DNA of 64,000 nt. Source: Cryptomeria japonica (taxonomy: Eukaryota; Streptophyta; Pinopsida; Cupressales; Cupressaceae). A program made the translations under genes and the position numbers. Where the stretch lies: NCBI RefSeq assembly GCF_030272615.1, contig NC_081409.1, forward strand, positions 879,689,220 through 879,753,219, written 5' to 3'. Positions within the stretch are counted from its first letter, which is position 1. Every line of letters begins with the position of its first letter. Below are positions 13,221-24,629 of this stretch, piece by piece. The notes below the pieces were generated by a model. The model worked only from the letters and a program-made list of their open reading frames with translations. It did no database searches and was not told where the DNA came from.

Positions 13221-14109
13221 TGTTGGCATATGGACACTCCAATGAGACATTGTGTGTGATTGAAGGTTTTGTCATTGATGGCAACCTTACAATCCTATGG
13301 CACTGGCAAGACATTATACCGGAAAAAGCATTACACAGGCAACCTTGCAATCCTATGGCACAGGCAAGATATTATACCGGAAAAAGCATTACACAGGCAA
13401 CCTTGCAATCCTATGGCACCGACATCAGCAAGATCAATCTACACCGACACTAGCACAGAAGATGTACACCGACACAGAAGGAAATATGTATACCTGCACT
13501 AAGGCCGACAGGATTTTTGATATGTAATATTTTGTTTATTATTATAAGCCGACTTGGCAAATTGTAAAATGACTCTTGTATATAAAAGAGATCATTGTAG
13601 TAATTTGTAGTATATGGATAGGAAGCAAAAAAAAATTATAAGGCAGACCTAATGTGTGAATTATAGGTCAAGGGCATATGTAAAGAACAAAGCAAGAACC
13701 AGTACTGAATCTGGCATTGAAGATGCTATTGTAAAGCAGTACAGATCATTGGATTTGCATAATCCTCATTGTAAGTTAGTGTGACTTCTTATTGAGCAAT
13801 GTGCTCTAGGCAGTTGGCCTTCCTGCATGTGCAGGCCCCTATTGTAAGTAATATTCTCTTATTGGCCAGTAAGTGAATATTGTGGGTCACAAATCCTACC
13901 GAGGTTTTTCCCACACCAGGTTTCCTCGTTAAACATCTTGTGTTATGGTGTTCTTTTCATGTGGATGTTTTTGATTCTGTTATATACATTAATTCTTGCA
14001 TACCAATATACTGTTACTTTATGTTCTGCATATTTAGTTTTAAGAAAATTACATTACTGGTCAGATATTGATTCACCCCCCCCTCTCAGTATCTGTGGGA
14101 ACCCTAACA
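13221..14109 (+). repeat. 3' LTR of element A
   Basis: Starts TGTTGGCATATGG and ends GGAACCCTAACA, 889 bp. It has three starts of the 58-bp repeat (13281, 13339, 13397) where the 5' LTR has two clear ones. Scattered substitutions separate the two LTRs, so the insertion is not recent. Confidence 0.92.
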
Positions 14110-14114
14110 ATGGT

Positions 14115-14597
14115 GTCATTATGCATCGTATGGTGTCCTAAGGGGTCATATGGTGTTATATGACCCCTTAGGACACCATATGATCCTGTAGGACACCATA
14201 TGGTGTCGTTAGGGGATGTATAGAGTGCTAAGGGGTCATATGGTGTCCTATGACTCCTTAGGACACAATATGACCCCTTAGTACACCATACAGTGTCCTT
14301 AGGGGTCATATGGTGTCCTATGAGCCCTTAGGACATAATATGACCCCTTAGGTGTTGTTAGGGGTCATATTGTGTACTAACAGGTTATATGGTGTCCTAC
14401 AATCCCTTAGGATACCATATGGTGTCGTTAGGGGTTGTATGGTGTGCTAAGGGGTCATATTGTGTTCTAAGGGTTCCTAGGACATCATATAACCCCTTAG
14501 GACACCATATGACCCCTTAGGTATCGTTAGGGGTCATATTGTGTCCTAAGGAGTCATATGGTGTCTCATGACACCATATGACCCCTTAGGACACCAT
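14115..14597. repeat. 20-bp satellite, block 2
   Basis: Same two-orientation satellite as block 1, lying between element A and the solo LTR at 14603. Contains runs such as AGGACACCATATGACCCCTT at several places. Confidence 0.9.
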
Positions 14598-14602
14598 ATC
14601 GT

Positions 14603-16056
14603 TGTTGGCATTATGTGAACCGGTATGAGGACATAATGACATTGTGTGTTGTTATTGATGTCAATATGATGAAGAGAAGAGAACCGGTATAACACTATGA
14701 ACTGACATTTGTGCCAAAGTGAAGCAGTGTGTTTGTTCAAAGTGAACCAACATATGGTTATGGGAACCAGCACATGGAAGCTTTGTATGACTACCGGTTG
14801 GTAGTCTCAACCTTAGGGTTTCCGGTTGAAGTGCTTCAAGCCTGTGTGGCTCAACCGGTGACTTTGTGTGATGAGTTAGCATGGTAATGAAGAATAGATC
14901 ATGGTGCCACATAAGCCTTGTGTGTGTGAAGGATCTTGCATGAAGGAGATTGTTCCTATCTACCTCGGGAATGTGCGAAGTCTATAAACGATGATAACGT
15001 GTGATGGGTTATCAACTGCCATGCAATCGGTGGAAAACGAACGATGGAGAATGTCTTGAGATTGGATCAAGACTGTTGCATTTAATGCAGTGTGCTCAAT
15101 GGTCAGGATTGAACCGTTTGAATTCCTTAACCTAACAAGTTTAGGGTTTAGGGTTTATGCTACCGACCTATCTGTTTTCCCTATAAGGTCGATGTTGTGT
15201 TTCTTTTTGAGTTTGTTGGCAAAAGTTGTGTGTGTGTATCTAAGAGAAGAGATACATGATTCTTGCTAGACCAGAGGAGAGAAGTGATACCTACAAAGTG
15301 TAAGTGCAGAAGGTGAAGAGGAGCTAAAGTAGATCTGCATTGGCATTGAGTGTTGTTACCAGATCATTGAAATACCTATTGATCTCTAACCACCTCAATA
15401 GTTGGAAAATCCCTTAACAGGGTGGCTTTAACTGGCTTGCTGTAAATCCTTTAACAGGGTGACTCAAACCATTGAGTTCTTGAAATCCTCTAACAAGGTA
15501 ACCTTTAACAGGGTATTCTAGCCATCCCTTAACTAGGTGATCCCTAATAGGATCGGTTCCTAACAGAACCTATTGTATCAGTCTTTAACCGGACAAGGCT
15601 CCTAGCAGAGTGGAATTCTAAAGAGTTCAAAAACAAGCTTGTGGGTATTCATCCCCACCGTGGTTTTTCCCAGTTGGGTTTCCATGTGAAAAATATGTGT
15701 GTCATATGTGATGTCTTCTTCATGTGATGCTATGTTGTTTTCTATCAAGCGGTGAATCATGTTGATTGAGTTGTTTATATATACATCTTTGATGGTAGAT
15801 TACCTGCTCATGCACTAGGGTGAAATGGAAATGAAGTGTTAGATTGTATGAGAAGATAAGTGTCAACCAATTTATGCTTGTCTCAGTTATTCTGGGTTTT
15901 GCCGGTTGTACTCTGTTTAAAGACCGGTGTTACTGTTTGTCTGTCAACGCATAGTATTTGCCGTCAAACCGGTTTAAGATTGTGTTTTTGTCTGTACTGA
16001 TTCACCCGCCCCTCTCAGTACCGGTTTGGTACTATCTATTCATCATTGAGTTATCA
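14603..16056 (+). repeat. Solo LTR within the satellite
   Basis: A lone plus-strand LTR of 1.45 kb, starting TGTTGGCATTATG and ending GAGTTATCA. The flanks are atcgt (14598-14602) and atcat (16057-16061), a 5-bp duplication with one G-to-A change at a CpG. A TATA-like CCCTATAAGGTCGATG lies near 15180. Satellite resumes on both sides and there is no interior, so it arose by LTR-LTR recombination. It is related to the LTR at 24630-26050 and more distantly to that of element D. Confidence 0.85.
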
Positions 16057-16061
16057 ATCAT

Positions 16062-18660
16062 GTGGTTTTGGGTCTTCTTACGTTGTAAGGGGTCATATGG
16101 TGTTATATGACCTGTTAGGATACCATATGACCCCTTAGGAAACCATATGGTGTCGTAAAGGGTGGTATGGTGTCGCAAGGGGTCGTATGGTGTCCTAAGG
16201 GGTCATATGGTATCCCATGACCTCTTTGGACATTATATAATGTTGTTAGGGGTCATATTATGTCATAAGGGGTAATATTGTGTCTTATGACCCCTTAAGA
16301 CACCACATGGTGTCGTTATGGGTTATATGGTGTTCTAATTGGTCATATGGTGTTCTATGACCCTCTAAGACACCATATTATGTTGTTATGGGTTGTATAG
16401 TCCTCTAAGGGGTCATATGGTGTCCTATGACCCCTTAGGACACCATATACTTAGTCCTCTAAGGGGTCATATGGTGTCCTATGACCCCTTAGGACACCAT
16501 ATAGTGTCATTATGCATTGTATGGTGTCCTAAGGGGTCATATGGTGTTCTATGACCCCTTAGGACACCATATGACTCGTTAGGACACCATATGGTGTCAT
16601 TAGGGGTCATATGGTGTGCTAAGGGGTCAAATGGTGTCCTATGACCCCTTAGGACACAATATGACCCCTTAAGACACCATATAGTGTCATTAGGGGTCAT
16701 ATGGTGTCCTATGACCCCTTAGGTGTTGTTAGGGGTCATATTGTGTCCTAATGGGTCATATGGTGTCCTATGACCCCTCAGGTGTCGTTAGGGGTTGTAT
16801 GGTGTGCTAAGGGGTCATATTGTGTCCTAAAGGTTCCTAGGACATCATATAACCCCTTAGGACACCATATGACCCCTTAGATATTGTTAGGGGTCATATT
16901 GTGTCCTAAGGGGTCATATGGTGTCTCCTGACACCATATGACCGCTTAGGACACCATATCATATCGTTATGGGTCTTCTTGTGTTATAAGGGGTCATATG
17001 GTGTTATACAACCCCTTAGGATACGATATGACCCCTTAGGATACCATATGGTGTCGTAAGGGGTTGTATGGTGCTCTAAGGGGTCATATTGTACCCTATG
17101 ACCCCTTATGACACTATATGACCCCTTAGGTGTCATCATGGGTTGTATTGTGTCCTAATGGGTTATATGGCGTTCTATGACCCCTTAGGACACCATATGA
17201 CCCCTTGGGACACTATATGGTGTTATGGATCGTATGGTGTCCTAAGGGGTCATATGGTGTCCTATGACCCCTTAGGACACTATATGACATTGTTAGGGGT
17301 CATATTATGTCCTAAGAGGTAATATTGTGTCTTATGACCCCTTAAGACACCACATGGTGTCGTTATGGGGTGTATGGTGTTCTAAGGGGTCTTATGGTGT
17401 TCTATGACCCTCTAAGACACCATATTATGTTGTTATGGGTTGTATGGTCCTCTAAGGGGTCATATGGTGTCCTATGACCCCTTAGGACACCATATAGTGT
17501 CATTATGCATCGTATGGTGTCCTAAGGGGTCATATGGTGTTCTATGACCCCTTAGGACACCATATGACTCCTTAGGACATCGTATGGTGTCATTAAGGGT
17601 CATATGGTGTGCTAAGGGGTCAAATGGTGTCCTATGACCCCTTAGAACACCATATGACCCCTTAGGTATCGTCAGGTGTCATTTTGTGTCGTTAGGGGTC
17701 ATATGGTGTCCTATGACCCCTTAGGACATAATATGACCCCTTAAGACACCATATAGTGTCGTTAGGGGTCATATGGTGTCCTATGACCCCTTACAACACA
17801 ATATGACCCCTTAGGTGTTGTTAGGGGTCATATTATGTCCTAATGGGTCATATGGTGTCCTATGACCCCTTAGGACACCATATGGTGTCGTTAGAGGTCG
17901 TATGGTGTGCTAAGGGGTCATATTGTGTCTTAAAGGTTCCTGGTACATCATATAACCGCTTAGGACACCATATGACCCCTTAGGTATTGTTAGGGGTCAT
18001 ATTGTGTCCTAAGGGGTCATATGGTGTCTCCTGACACCATATGACCCCTTAGGACACCATATCATGTTATTATGGGTCTTCGTATTTTATAAGGGGTCAT
18101 ATGGTGTTATATGACCCCTTAGGATACGATATGACCCCTGAGGGCACCATATGGTGTCGTAAGGTGTCGTATGGTGTTCTAAGGGGTCATATGGTGTCCT
18201 ATGACCCCTTAGGACACTATATGACCCCTTAGGTGTCGTCATGGGTCGTATTGTGTCCTAATGAGTCATATGGCATTCTATGACCCCTTAGGACACCATA
18301 TGACCCCTTGGGACACTATATGGTGTTATGCGTCGTATGGTGTCCTAAGGGGTCGCATGGTGTCCTATGACCCCTTAGGACACCATATGACCCTTTAGGA
18401 TGCCACATTGTGTCATTAGGGCTCTTGTGGTGTCCTAAGGGGTCACTTGGTGTCTTAGGACCCCTTAGGATACTATATGGTGTCATTAGGGGTCTTATTG
18501 TGTCTTAAGGGGTCATATGGTGTTTTATGACCCCTTAGGACACCATATGACTCCTTATGAGACAATATGGTGTCGTTAGGGGTCATATTGTGTCCTAAGG
18601 GGTCATATGATGTTCTATGACCCCTTAGGACATGATATAAGCCATTAGGAGACCATATAT
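16062..18660. repeat. 20-bp satellite, block 3, with higher-order repeats
   Basis: The largest satellite block. In addition to the 20-bp monomer there is a higher-order period: the phrase GGGTCTTCTTxxGTTxTAAGG occurs near 16064, 16971 and 18071 (and near 7012 in block 1), giving units of about 0.9 and 1.1 kb. The small frames in the block are satellite artefacts. Confidence 0.9.
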
Positions 18661-19690
18661 ACTAAGTTTCAAATAAGGTTAGATATAAGGGTGGAGAGAG
18701 ATGAAGAACTAAAGAGAGGGAAAAGAACTAAAGGACAAGGACATAAATAGAGATATAGATATTAAGGAGTATGAAGTGAGAGGGATAAAAACTAAAGGAC
18801 AAGGATGGATAGAAAGAGGTAGACATATCTAGATATTAAAAAGGAGAGAAGATGATAGAGATAAAAAAATGAAGATAAAGGGAGAGGGAGATGAATAGAT
18901 GTAGAGAAAGAGAGACGTAAAGACAAAGATAAATATATGAAGAGATGGAGAAAAAAGCATAGAGAGGGATAAAGAGAGAGAGATAAAAAAGGAAGAGATA
19001 GAGAGATATAAAGGAAGAGAAATATCGATAGATAGAGAAATATAGATAGTGCAAGAGAGTGAGAAAGAGAGATAGAGATTATAGATAGGGATAGATAGAG
19101 AGGCACAAAGAGAAAGAGGAAGATATAAAGATATATAAAGGAACTATAGAGAAGGATGTGGGGAGAGAGCCAAAGATATATAAAGATGGAGAAAATAAAG
19201 AGATAAAGGTAGAGAAAGGGAAAGATACTTCAAGAGGGCGATAGAGGAAGAGACAAAGAAGTAGATTAATCATGTATAGATGAAGATATATAAAGATAGA
19301 GGAATATATAAAAAGAGAGATTGATAGGGAAAAACATGGAGATGTGAAGATGGAGATAGAGAGATATGGATAGAAAGTGATAGAGAGAGTAAGACAAATG
19401 GAGGGAGAGATGGAGTGAATAAGTGAGATTTAGAGATAATGAGATATAAATATACATGAAGACAGATCTATAGGGATATAGAGATAGAGGGGACAAGATA
19501 GGGAGAGAAAGGAGGTGATAGAGACAATTAATATATAAGTATAGGTAGGATAAAGTAGAGGAGGGATATAAATAGAGAGAAGAGAGATTATTAGAGAGAA
19601 ATATAGAAATAAGGAGTGACAATGATGGAGTGGGAGAGGGAGAGATAGGAATAGAAAGATGGAGATATATGCAGAGATGCATGTAACTTG
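18661..19690. repeat. GA-rich low-complexity tract
   Basis: About 1 kb of purine-rich sequence (GATAGAGAGA type). It mirrors, in opposite orientation, the CT-rich tract at the left side of the TIR element. Long serine/tyrosine/leucine frames on the minus strand are composition artefacts. Confidence 0.85.
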
Positions 19691-20273
19691 GGAATTTTTT
19701 TATCTATATGGGATGAGAAAATAAGTGACATAAGTATAGAAGAAGGAGATCTATATAAAATATATTATATAAGTATAGATAGACAAGTGATAGATAAAGT
19801 AGGTGATAGGAAAAAAATGAGACTTTGTATGCAAAATTTGTGAGTATTTAAAGTTTTAAAATTGAAGGACTAACTTAAATTGATTATAATTAATTTTTGT
19901 TCTATAACATCAACAAACTACCTCATCCATTTGGTAGGTCTCTGAATTACCTTTCCAATGCTTGTAAAAAATCTAAATTTTGATAAGAAACGCAAACGTT
20001 ATGCCCATTTTACTAAACTATGTTTTTTATGTTGAGAAAATTGGATATCCAATTTGAAAAAAGTATGACATCACAATTGTGACATCAGAATAGTGACATC
20101 AGAAATTGGATATCCGATTTGGTTTGGTATTACCAAACCAAATTCAAATTTTGGCCAACCCAAACAAAAAGTCAAAGCAAATTTTGGTGTGTTTGGAAAG
20201 GTTTAAAACACTTTGTTTTCTTTTTTAATTTTTCCATTACCACTTTTTGGCCCCTATGATCTTGCACATACCC
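19691..20273. repeat. Right inverted arm of the TIR element
   Basis: Reverse-complement homologue of the left arm: CCAATGCTTGTAAAAA near 19957, GTTATGCCCATTTTAC near 19999, two AATTGGATATCC blocks (20038 and 20101) and the terminal GCACATACCC. Ends immediately before atga, where B's LTR resumes. Confidence 0.8.
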
Positions 20274-20277
20274 ATGA

Positions 20278-20304
20278 AATCAAGTTCTTATATGAGGACA
20301 TCAT
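20278..20304 (+). repeat. 5' LTR of element B, piece 2 of 3 (TATA segment)
   Basis: Only 27 bp, equal to 29224-29250 of the 3' LTR. It contains the B TATA region (CTTATATGAGG here, CTATATAAGG in the 3' LTR), sandwiched between the TIR element and the solo LTR. Confidence 0.88.
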
Positions 20305-21496
20305 TGTTAGGCCCAATATGGAAAGCTAATGTACTGAGAGGGGAGGGGTGAATTAGTACTTCAAATCCTTTTATCAACAATATCTTTACTGTTATACATA
20401 AACCAAAAAATGCTATAACATAACACAAAGCTAAAACAAATAGATAGCAATCATACATGATTCACTCCATAACACATACATTTTGGTTACGTAGAAACTC
20501 TTGGTTAGAGAGAAAAACTGTGGTGGGGATGGCACCCACAACTTCACTATTGCAATAATAAAGAGTGCTCAATTAGAGCTACATGTTTAGCTATTTCTGA
20601 TAGCTTACCCTATTAGGAGTATCAAGATCTTTAGATCTACCTTGCTAAAGGATTTTACAACACTTATTCTAAATGCTACACCTAGTTAAAGGCTTTACAA
20701 TTTATAGACTTTGTTAGAGTCTTTTACCCTATTAAAGGTTTCTCTTACAACTTCAAAATATTACAATAAAATCTTTACAAATATCTGCAACTTTACATCT
20801 GAAATGTTATAGTAGGTTCTATGTGCTCAAAGTGAGATTACCTTGCTTATAGCATACCTCGGTAACCCATAAAGTAACTCGGTAAACCCTTCTATTTATT
20901 CTGTTCTTTGAGTGTTCTCTAAAATCCTTCTCAGTGACCTCTGTGTCTCTGTAACAGTCATAACACTCAGTGCTTTCTTATGTATCACACATGTCTTGCT
21001 TCATACACCTCTATATCTCTTCTTGTCACTTTTGATATGATCTCAATCCATGCTGTATAAATAGATCTCTTATGTCAGTGATCTGGTTCATTGCTTCGAT
21101 CTTACAAACATGATTTATTGAATGAATAACCATACAAAATATTTCATTGGATAGATGACCTCAAAATCATACACAATCTAGAAGTGCAATTTCCAATGTG
21201 ATAACGGTTCTTTGTTCCTCGATCTTGTAACACATTTCCACAAGTGTGTCTAGGTTCAATGAATCTGGTAACACATTTCACTCATTGTATATCAACTCGG
21301 TGTATCATTATTGCTGCTCGGTAGACATACAGTGTTACTTGGTAGACAACTCGGTGTATGCTGGGATCTGTGAATACTTTCTTCTATAACCGACTGTTCT
21401 GTGCATACCAACTGAATGTTTTGGTAGTAGTAACCGACTAGAGTATATAGAATGACTGTGGATATAAAACTAATGGCACCTTAATAAGTAGTAACA
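20305..21496 (-). repeat. Solo LTR inside element B's 5' LTR
   Basis: A 1.19-kb LTR in minus orientation: on the plus strand it starts TGTTAGGCCC and ends TAGTAACA, with atcat on both sides (20300-20304, 21497-21501). Removing it restores the B LTR sequence seen at 29250. It has no internal domain. Its 3' end (CTCTCAGTAC followed later by CCTAACA) shows the Copia-type LTR ending seen throughout the window. Confidence 0.88.
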
Positions 21497-21501
21497 ATCA
21501 T

Positions 21502-22161
21502 GTCTAGGGTTTTAAGATGTTGAAGTGTGCGAACGAAGACAAGGTCTGTGCGAGAAAAGGTCTCACATAACATAGATAGAAAGAGTGAAATATAGAAGAC
21601 TAAAGTAATGCTAGAATGCATTAACAAGGAGCTTCCAAGGATCTAATCAAGCATTCTATGCTACTATCTAGATCATTCACTTGTTGATTACTAATATCTT
21701 CGACAAGTCTAAAACCCTTAATCGGGTAGGCCTAGCCAAGCCTATTGTAAATCCTCTAACAAGGTGGTTCATAGTTGTGGATCTGAAATCCTCTAACAGG
21801 GTAGTCTTTAGCAGGACTTATCTCCTAACAGAGATGTGGATTCCTAACATGATCTGTTCTGGTGAAGAACATTGTAAGGCCTTAACCAGTTTGACCTTAA
21901 CCAGTCTGGTTACTATTCTGCAGATAGTTGACTTGTGAGTTTTACTCACCGTGGTTTTTCCCATTTGGGTTTCCATGTCAAAACATCTTGTGTTATGGTG
22001 ATTGTGCTTCTGTGGGTGAATGCTTTATTTTCTATTTGGCTTGTTTATGTTTTAATCAGTTTATTGTTTAATCTGCAACACCGGTCTGTAGTTAAACTGC
22101 TTAAGAGTTTGTTTAAGATTTTTGGCATACTAATTCACCCCCCCCTTCTTAGTATTCATCA
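21502..22161 (+). repeat. 5' LTR of element B, piece 3 of 3
   Basis: Matches 29251-29908 of the 3' LTR and ends AGTATTCATCA, directly before the primer-binding site. It shows the typical run of CTAACAGGGT-like phrases and a C-run followed by the LTR end. Confidence 0.92.
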
Positions 22162-22163
22162 AT

Positions 22164-22176
22164 TGGTATCAGAGCC
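22164..22176 (+). other. Primer-binding site of element B
   Basis: TGGTATCAGAGCC two bases after the LTR end, complementary to initiator tRNA-Met. Confidence 0.85.
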
Positions 22177-22211
22177 AACCTTTCCATAAGTCTAACCACT
22201 TGGAAGGAGAT

Positions 22212-23403
22212 ATGGGGGAATACAACATGAGGGAAATCACTCATCATTTTACTAATTCTGAGAGAGCCTATGATGAACTCAAAGTCAAGTATAAAGCCTC
22301 TTTGGCCAAGAGAAGAGAACTTGCTAAGCAATTGATGAAATTTACTGAAAATAACTCTTTTGATGAAGCAGACATGGATGGCCTAGTTGGAGAAGTGGAG
22401 AAACTAAATGAATCCAAAACTAACCTAAGGAGGGATTTGGAAGGACTGACTATCAGGATGAGTCGGGAGATAGAAAATAGAAGAAAAGCTGAAGATTTGG
22501 TAAAGGACAAGGAGCATGAGATCTTTAAATTGAAACAAGAAGTCGGTACCATTAGCACCTATCTGTAGGAAGATAAAGAAGAGAAAGAAGAAATACAAGC
22601 TAAACTGAATTCAACAATTTCTCACAATGAAACCTTGATGAAGACCAATGAAGCTCTTTCCAGGGAACTTGCTGAGACAAAGGAGATACTTGCTAAGTTC
22701 AACTGGAGTCCTGCTAAGTTAAAACAAAAGCTGGAATCAGTAAAGCCATCAAAGGATACCATTGGACTTGGTTTCTCTGGGTACAAGGAAGGTGAGACCT
22801 CTGGAACCAAGAGTGATGCACCAAAGGAGCAATCAACACCTAAGAACAACAACAAGAGTAAAGGTAAGCAAAAGTTTAAACCTATTTTCTTTAACTATCT
22901 TAAGGAAGGACATACTGCCAATATATGTAGAAGCAAGGCTTACAATAACTTTCCTTACTTTCAAAACAATGTGGCTAAAATTGGTAGATTTAATGGTCGC
23001 TGTTATGCATGCAACAAGTTTGGGCATAGAGCTTTTGAGTGTAGGTCGGTTATGAACAACTCTGGAAATTGTCCACCAAGAGCTAAAGGAATCCAAATGG
23101 TATAGAACCTATGACCACCAGTCAAATAGTTATGAAGTAGCAAAAAGTTGGAGAGCAACCTATTTGGTCTATCGTGGTAGTGGTCACACTGCTGCAAGAT
23201 GCAGAAGGAAGAATGGAAATGTGAACACCAGACCATGGAGAACACCTAGAATGGTATGCTATTATTGCAACAAACTAGGACACACTACCAAAGCATGTAG
23301 ACTAAGAAAGAATCAATCTGGAGACATACTGATGAAGCCAAAAGGGAAGATTGATGTTGAAACCGTTCAGGTGGATATGGATAAAACTTGGAAAAAGATC
23401 TGA
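22212..23403 (+). pseudogene. ORF1 of element B: coiled-coil, zinc-knuckle Gag-like protein
   Basis: Homologous in layout to ORF1 of A and C but clearly divergent. From ATG 22212 there is a coiled-coil region (to about 22740), a GLGF/GETS motif, then four knuckle positions. Two are intact (CYACNKFGHRAFEC and CYYCNKLGHTTKAC). Two have lost cysteines: the first reads FFNYLKEGHTANIC, and the third keeps GHTAARC but lacks its leading cysteine pair. Breaks are TAG 22566-22568, TAG 23103-23105 and a frame change before 23164. The role inferred is nucleic-acid binding and packaging, as for Gag nucleocapsid. The end at 23403 may itself be a frameshift product. Confidence 0.8.
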
Positions 23404-24629
23404 AGAAAAGCCACAAGATGTACCAGTTTCTGCACCTAGTGTGGAAATTCCTGAACCGATGAACTAAGCTTCGAAAAGCTTAGGGGGAACATATCGGTAA
23501 AATTTTTTGAACCCCCGGAGTATATCGGTAAAGCACCTTTATTGGTATTTGTTACCTGTCAACCGACAGAAGAAATGAAGTGATAAAAGGTAAAATTAGG
23601 GTTTGAGCCCTAATGGTGATTCATTTATTATTGTAGGTGGGAGCATGTTTAAAAGTGATTTTTGTCATCATTTTTACCTACCTATATTTCAGAGAAGAAT
23701 TTTTCTAGTCCGAGCAGCGCAACCAGAGCGATTCATCTTGCATTCGAAAGAATTCAGGAAGGAATCTTACACAAGATTTTGCAGCCACTTCAAGCTATCA
23801 GTGTGGAAGTCAAAGTGGTAAACAAGCTTCTGAAGAGGTTTGTTGTGCTCACCAATGACAAACCCTAGTTCGAAGTGTGAAGGTATTTTTCGTTGAAACA
23901 TTCTTATCATTTGGAATCTTCTAGATATGGCTTCTGCATCTAAAATCCCTTCTAGTTCTACTGAACTTGAGGATGCACCTGAGTTTCTTAAGATGAAATA
24001 TAATGCCCTATCTCAAATTCCCTTCGAAGTCATTGTTGAAGGCGATGTTTCAGGATATATTGATTGAAAACTAGAAGACCTAGGGTCCCTAGTAATTCAC
24101 TCCAAGTTGAGTTTTTTTTGTGGAGATGATAAGAAGATTAAACCTGAATATAACATAATAGAGAAGAAGAAATTGCACAATGTGGTATATTTTCTCAAAG
24201 AATTTAAAGAACACATCAGGATTATCCTTAGTAGGGTTCATGGTGATAAAATGTACCTTGAGCGAACCCATGATATTAGACTAGAGGCAATTCATGTTGT
24301 GACCGGATTCTACAATGTTGGGGAAGTCCCCGTTCTTTGAAAGATCCCCAAAACCAAAGTGACAGAGCTCACCGGTTCTGTGAGTGACCAATGGGCAATG
24401 ATGGTCAACACCATTAGAGATAATTTGGTGAAGTATGCATGTATGGTAATTGGGTATAGAATATTCTATGCTAGCAAAATGAATTCTGTTCCTTCAGCTG
24501 CACTGCATGTCGCCTACAGGATGATAAAAGAAAATGCAGAATGTGACTTATGTACTTATATGCAGAAACAACTCATAGATAACCTGAAGTCGATCAAATT
24601 GGACAAAACTGAGAGGTTTAAGTTTGGTC

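Larger units (their letters stand above)
7413..14109 (+). mobile_element. LTR element A, pol-less, inserted in the satellite
   Basis: A complete 6.7-kb plus-strand LTR retrotransposon flanked by ATGGT (7408-7412 and 14110-14114), which is satellite sequence, so the insertion point is certain. LTRs are 7413-8292 and 13221-14109. A tRNA-Met primer-binding site lies at 8296-8307 and the purine tract at 13206-13220. The interior holds ORF1 (8364-9522) and ORF2 (9829-13016), both broken, and no pol domains. Closest relative in the window is element C, which matches it along its whole length. Confidence 0.93.
3746..20273. mobile_element. Satellite-bearing terminal-inverted-repeat DNA element
   Basis: Ends are perfect 10-bp inverted repeats (GGGTATGTGC at 3746, its complement ending at 20273) flanked by atga (3742-3745 and 20274-20277); the duplication could be read as catga if one terminal base is unpaired. 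The intact 3' LTR of element B shows the undisturbed target (GACATGAAATCAGG). Longer arms are homologous but imperfect. Inside are purine/pyrimidine tracts and about 4.9 kb of 20-bp satellite. Later insertions (element A and a solo LTR) account for about 8.2 kb, so the element was about 8.4 kb. I found no transposase frame, so it is probably non-autonomous. The superfamily is unresolved: the ends are not CACTA, and I see no 8- or 9-bp duplication as in hAT or Mutator. Confidence 0.8.

Noticed and set aside
5625-18660. Regular short repeats as a CRISPR-like array
   Set aside because: Monomers are adjoining, occur in both orientations and have no unique spacers; the setting is a plant nuclear genome.
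18792-19682. Long serine/leucine/tyrosine-rich minus-strand frames
   Set aside because: They are readings of GA-rich low-complexity DNA and have no start context or domain.
3746-20273. Helitron interpretation of the large insertion
   Set aside because: It has inverted terminal repeats and a short target duplication, and no TC start or CTRR hairpin end.
22149-22176. tRNA gene suggested by the tRNA-Met complementarity
   Set aside because: Only the 12-13 bases of the primer-binding site match; there is no cloverleaf.
22762-23096. Frames on both strands overlapping B ORF1
   Set aside because: They are out-of-frame readings; the zinc-knuckle frame is the conserved one.
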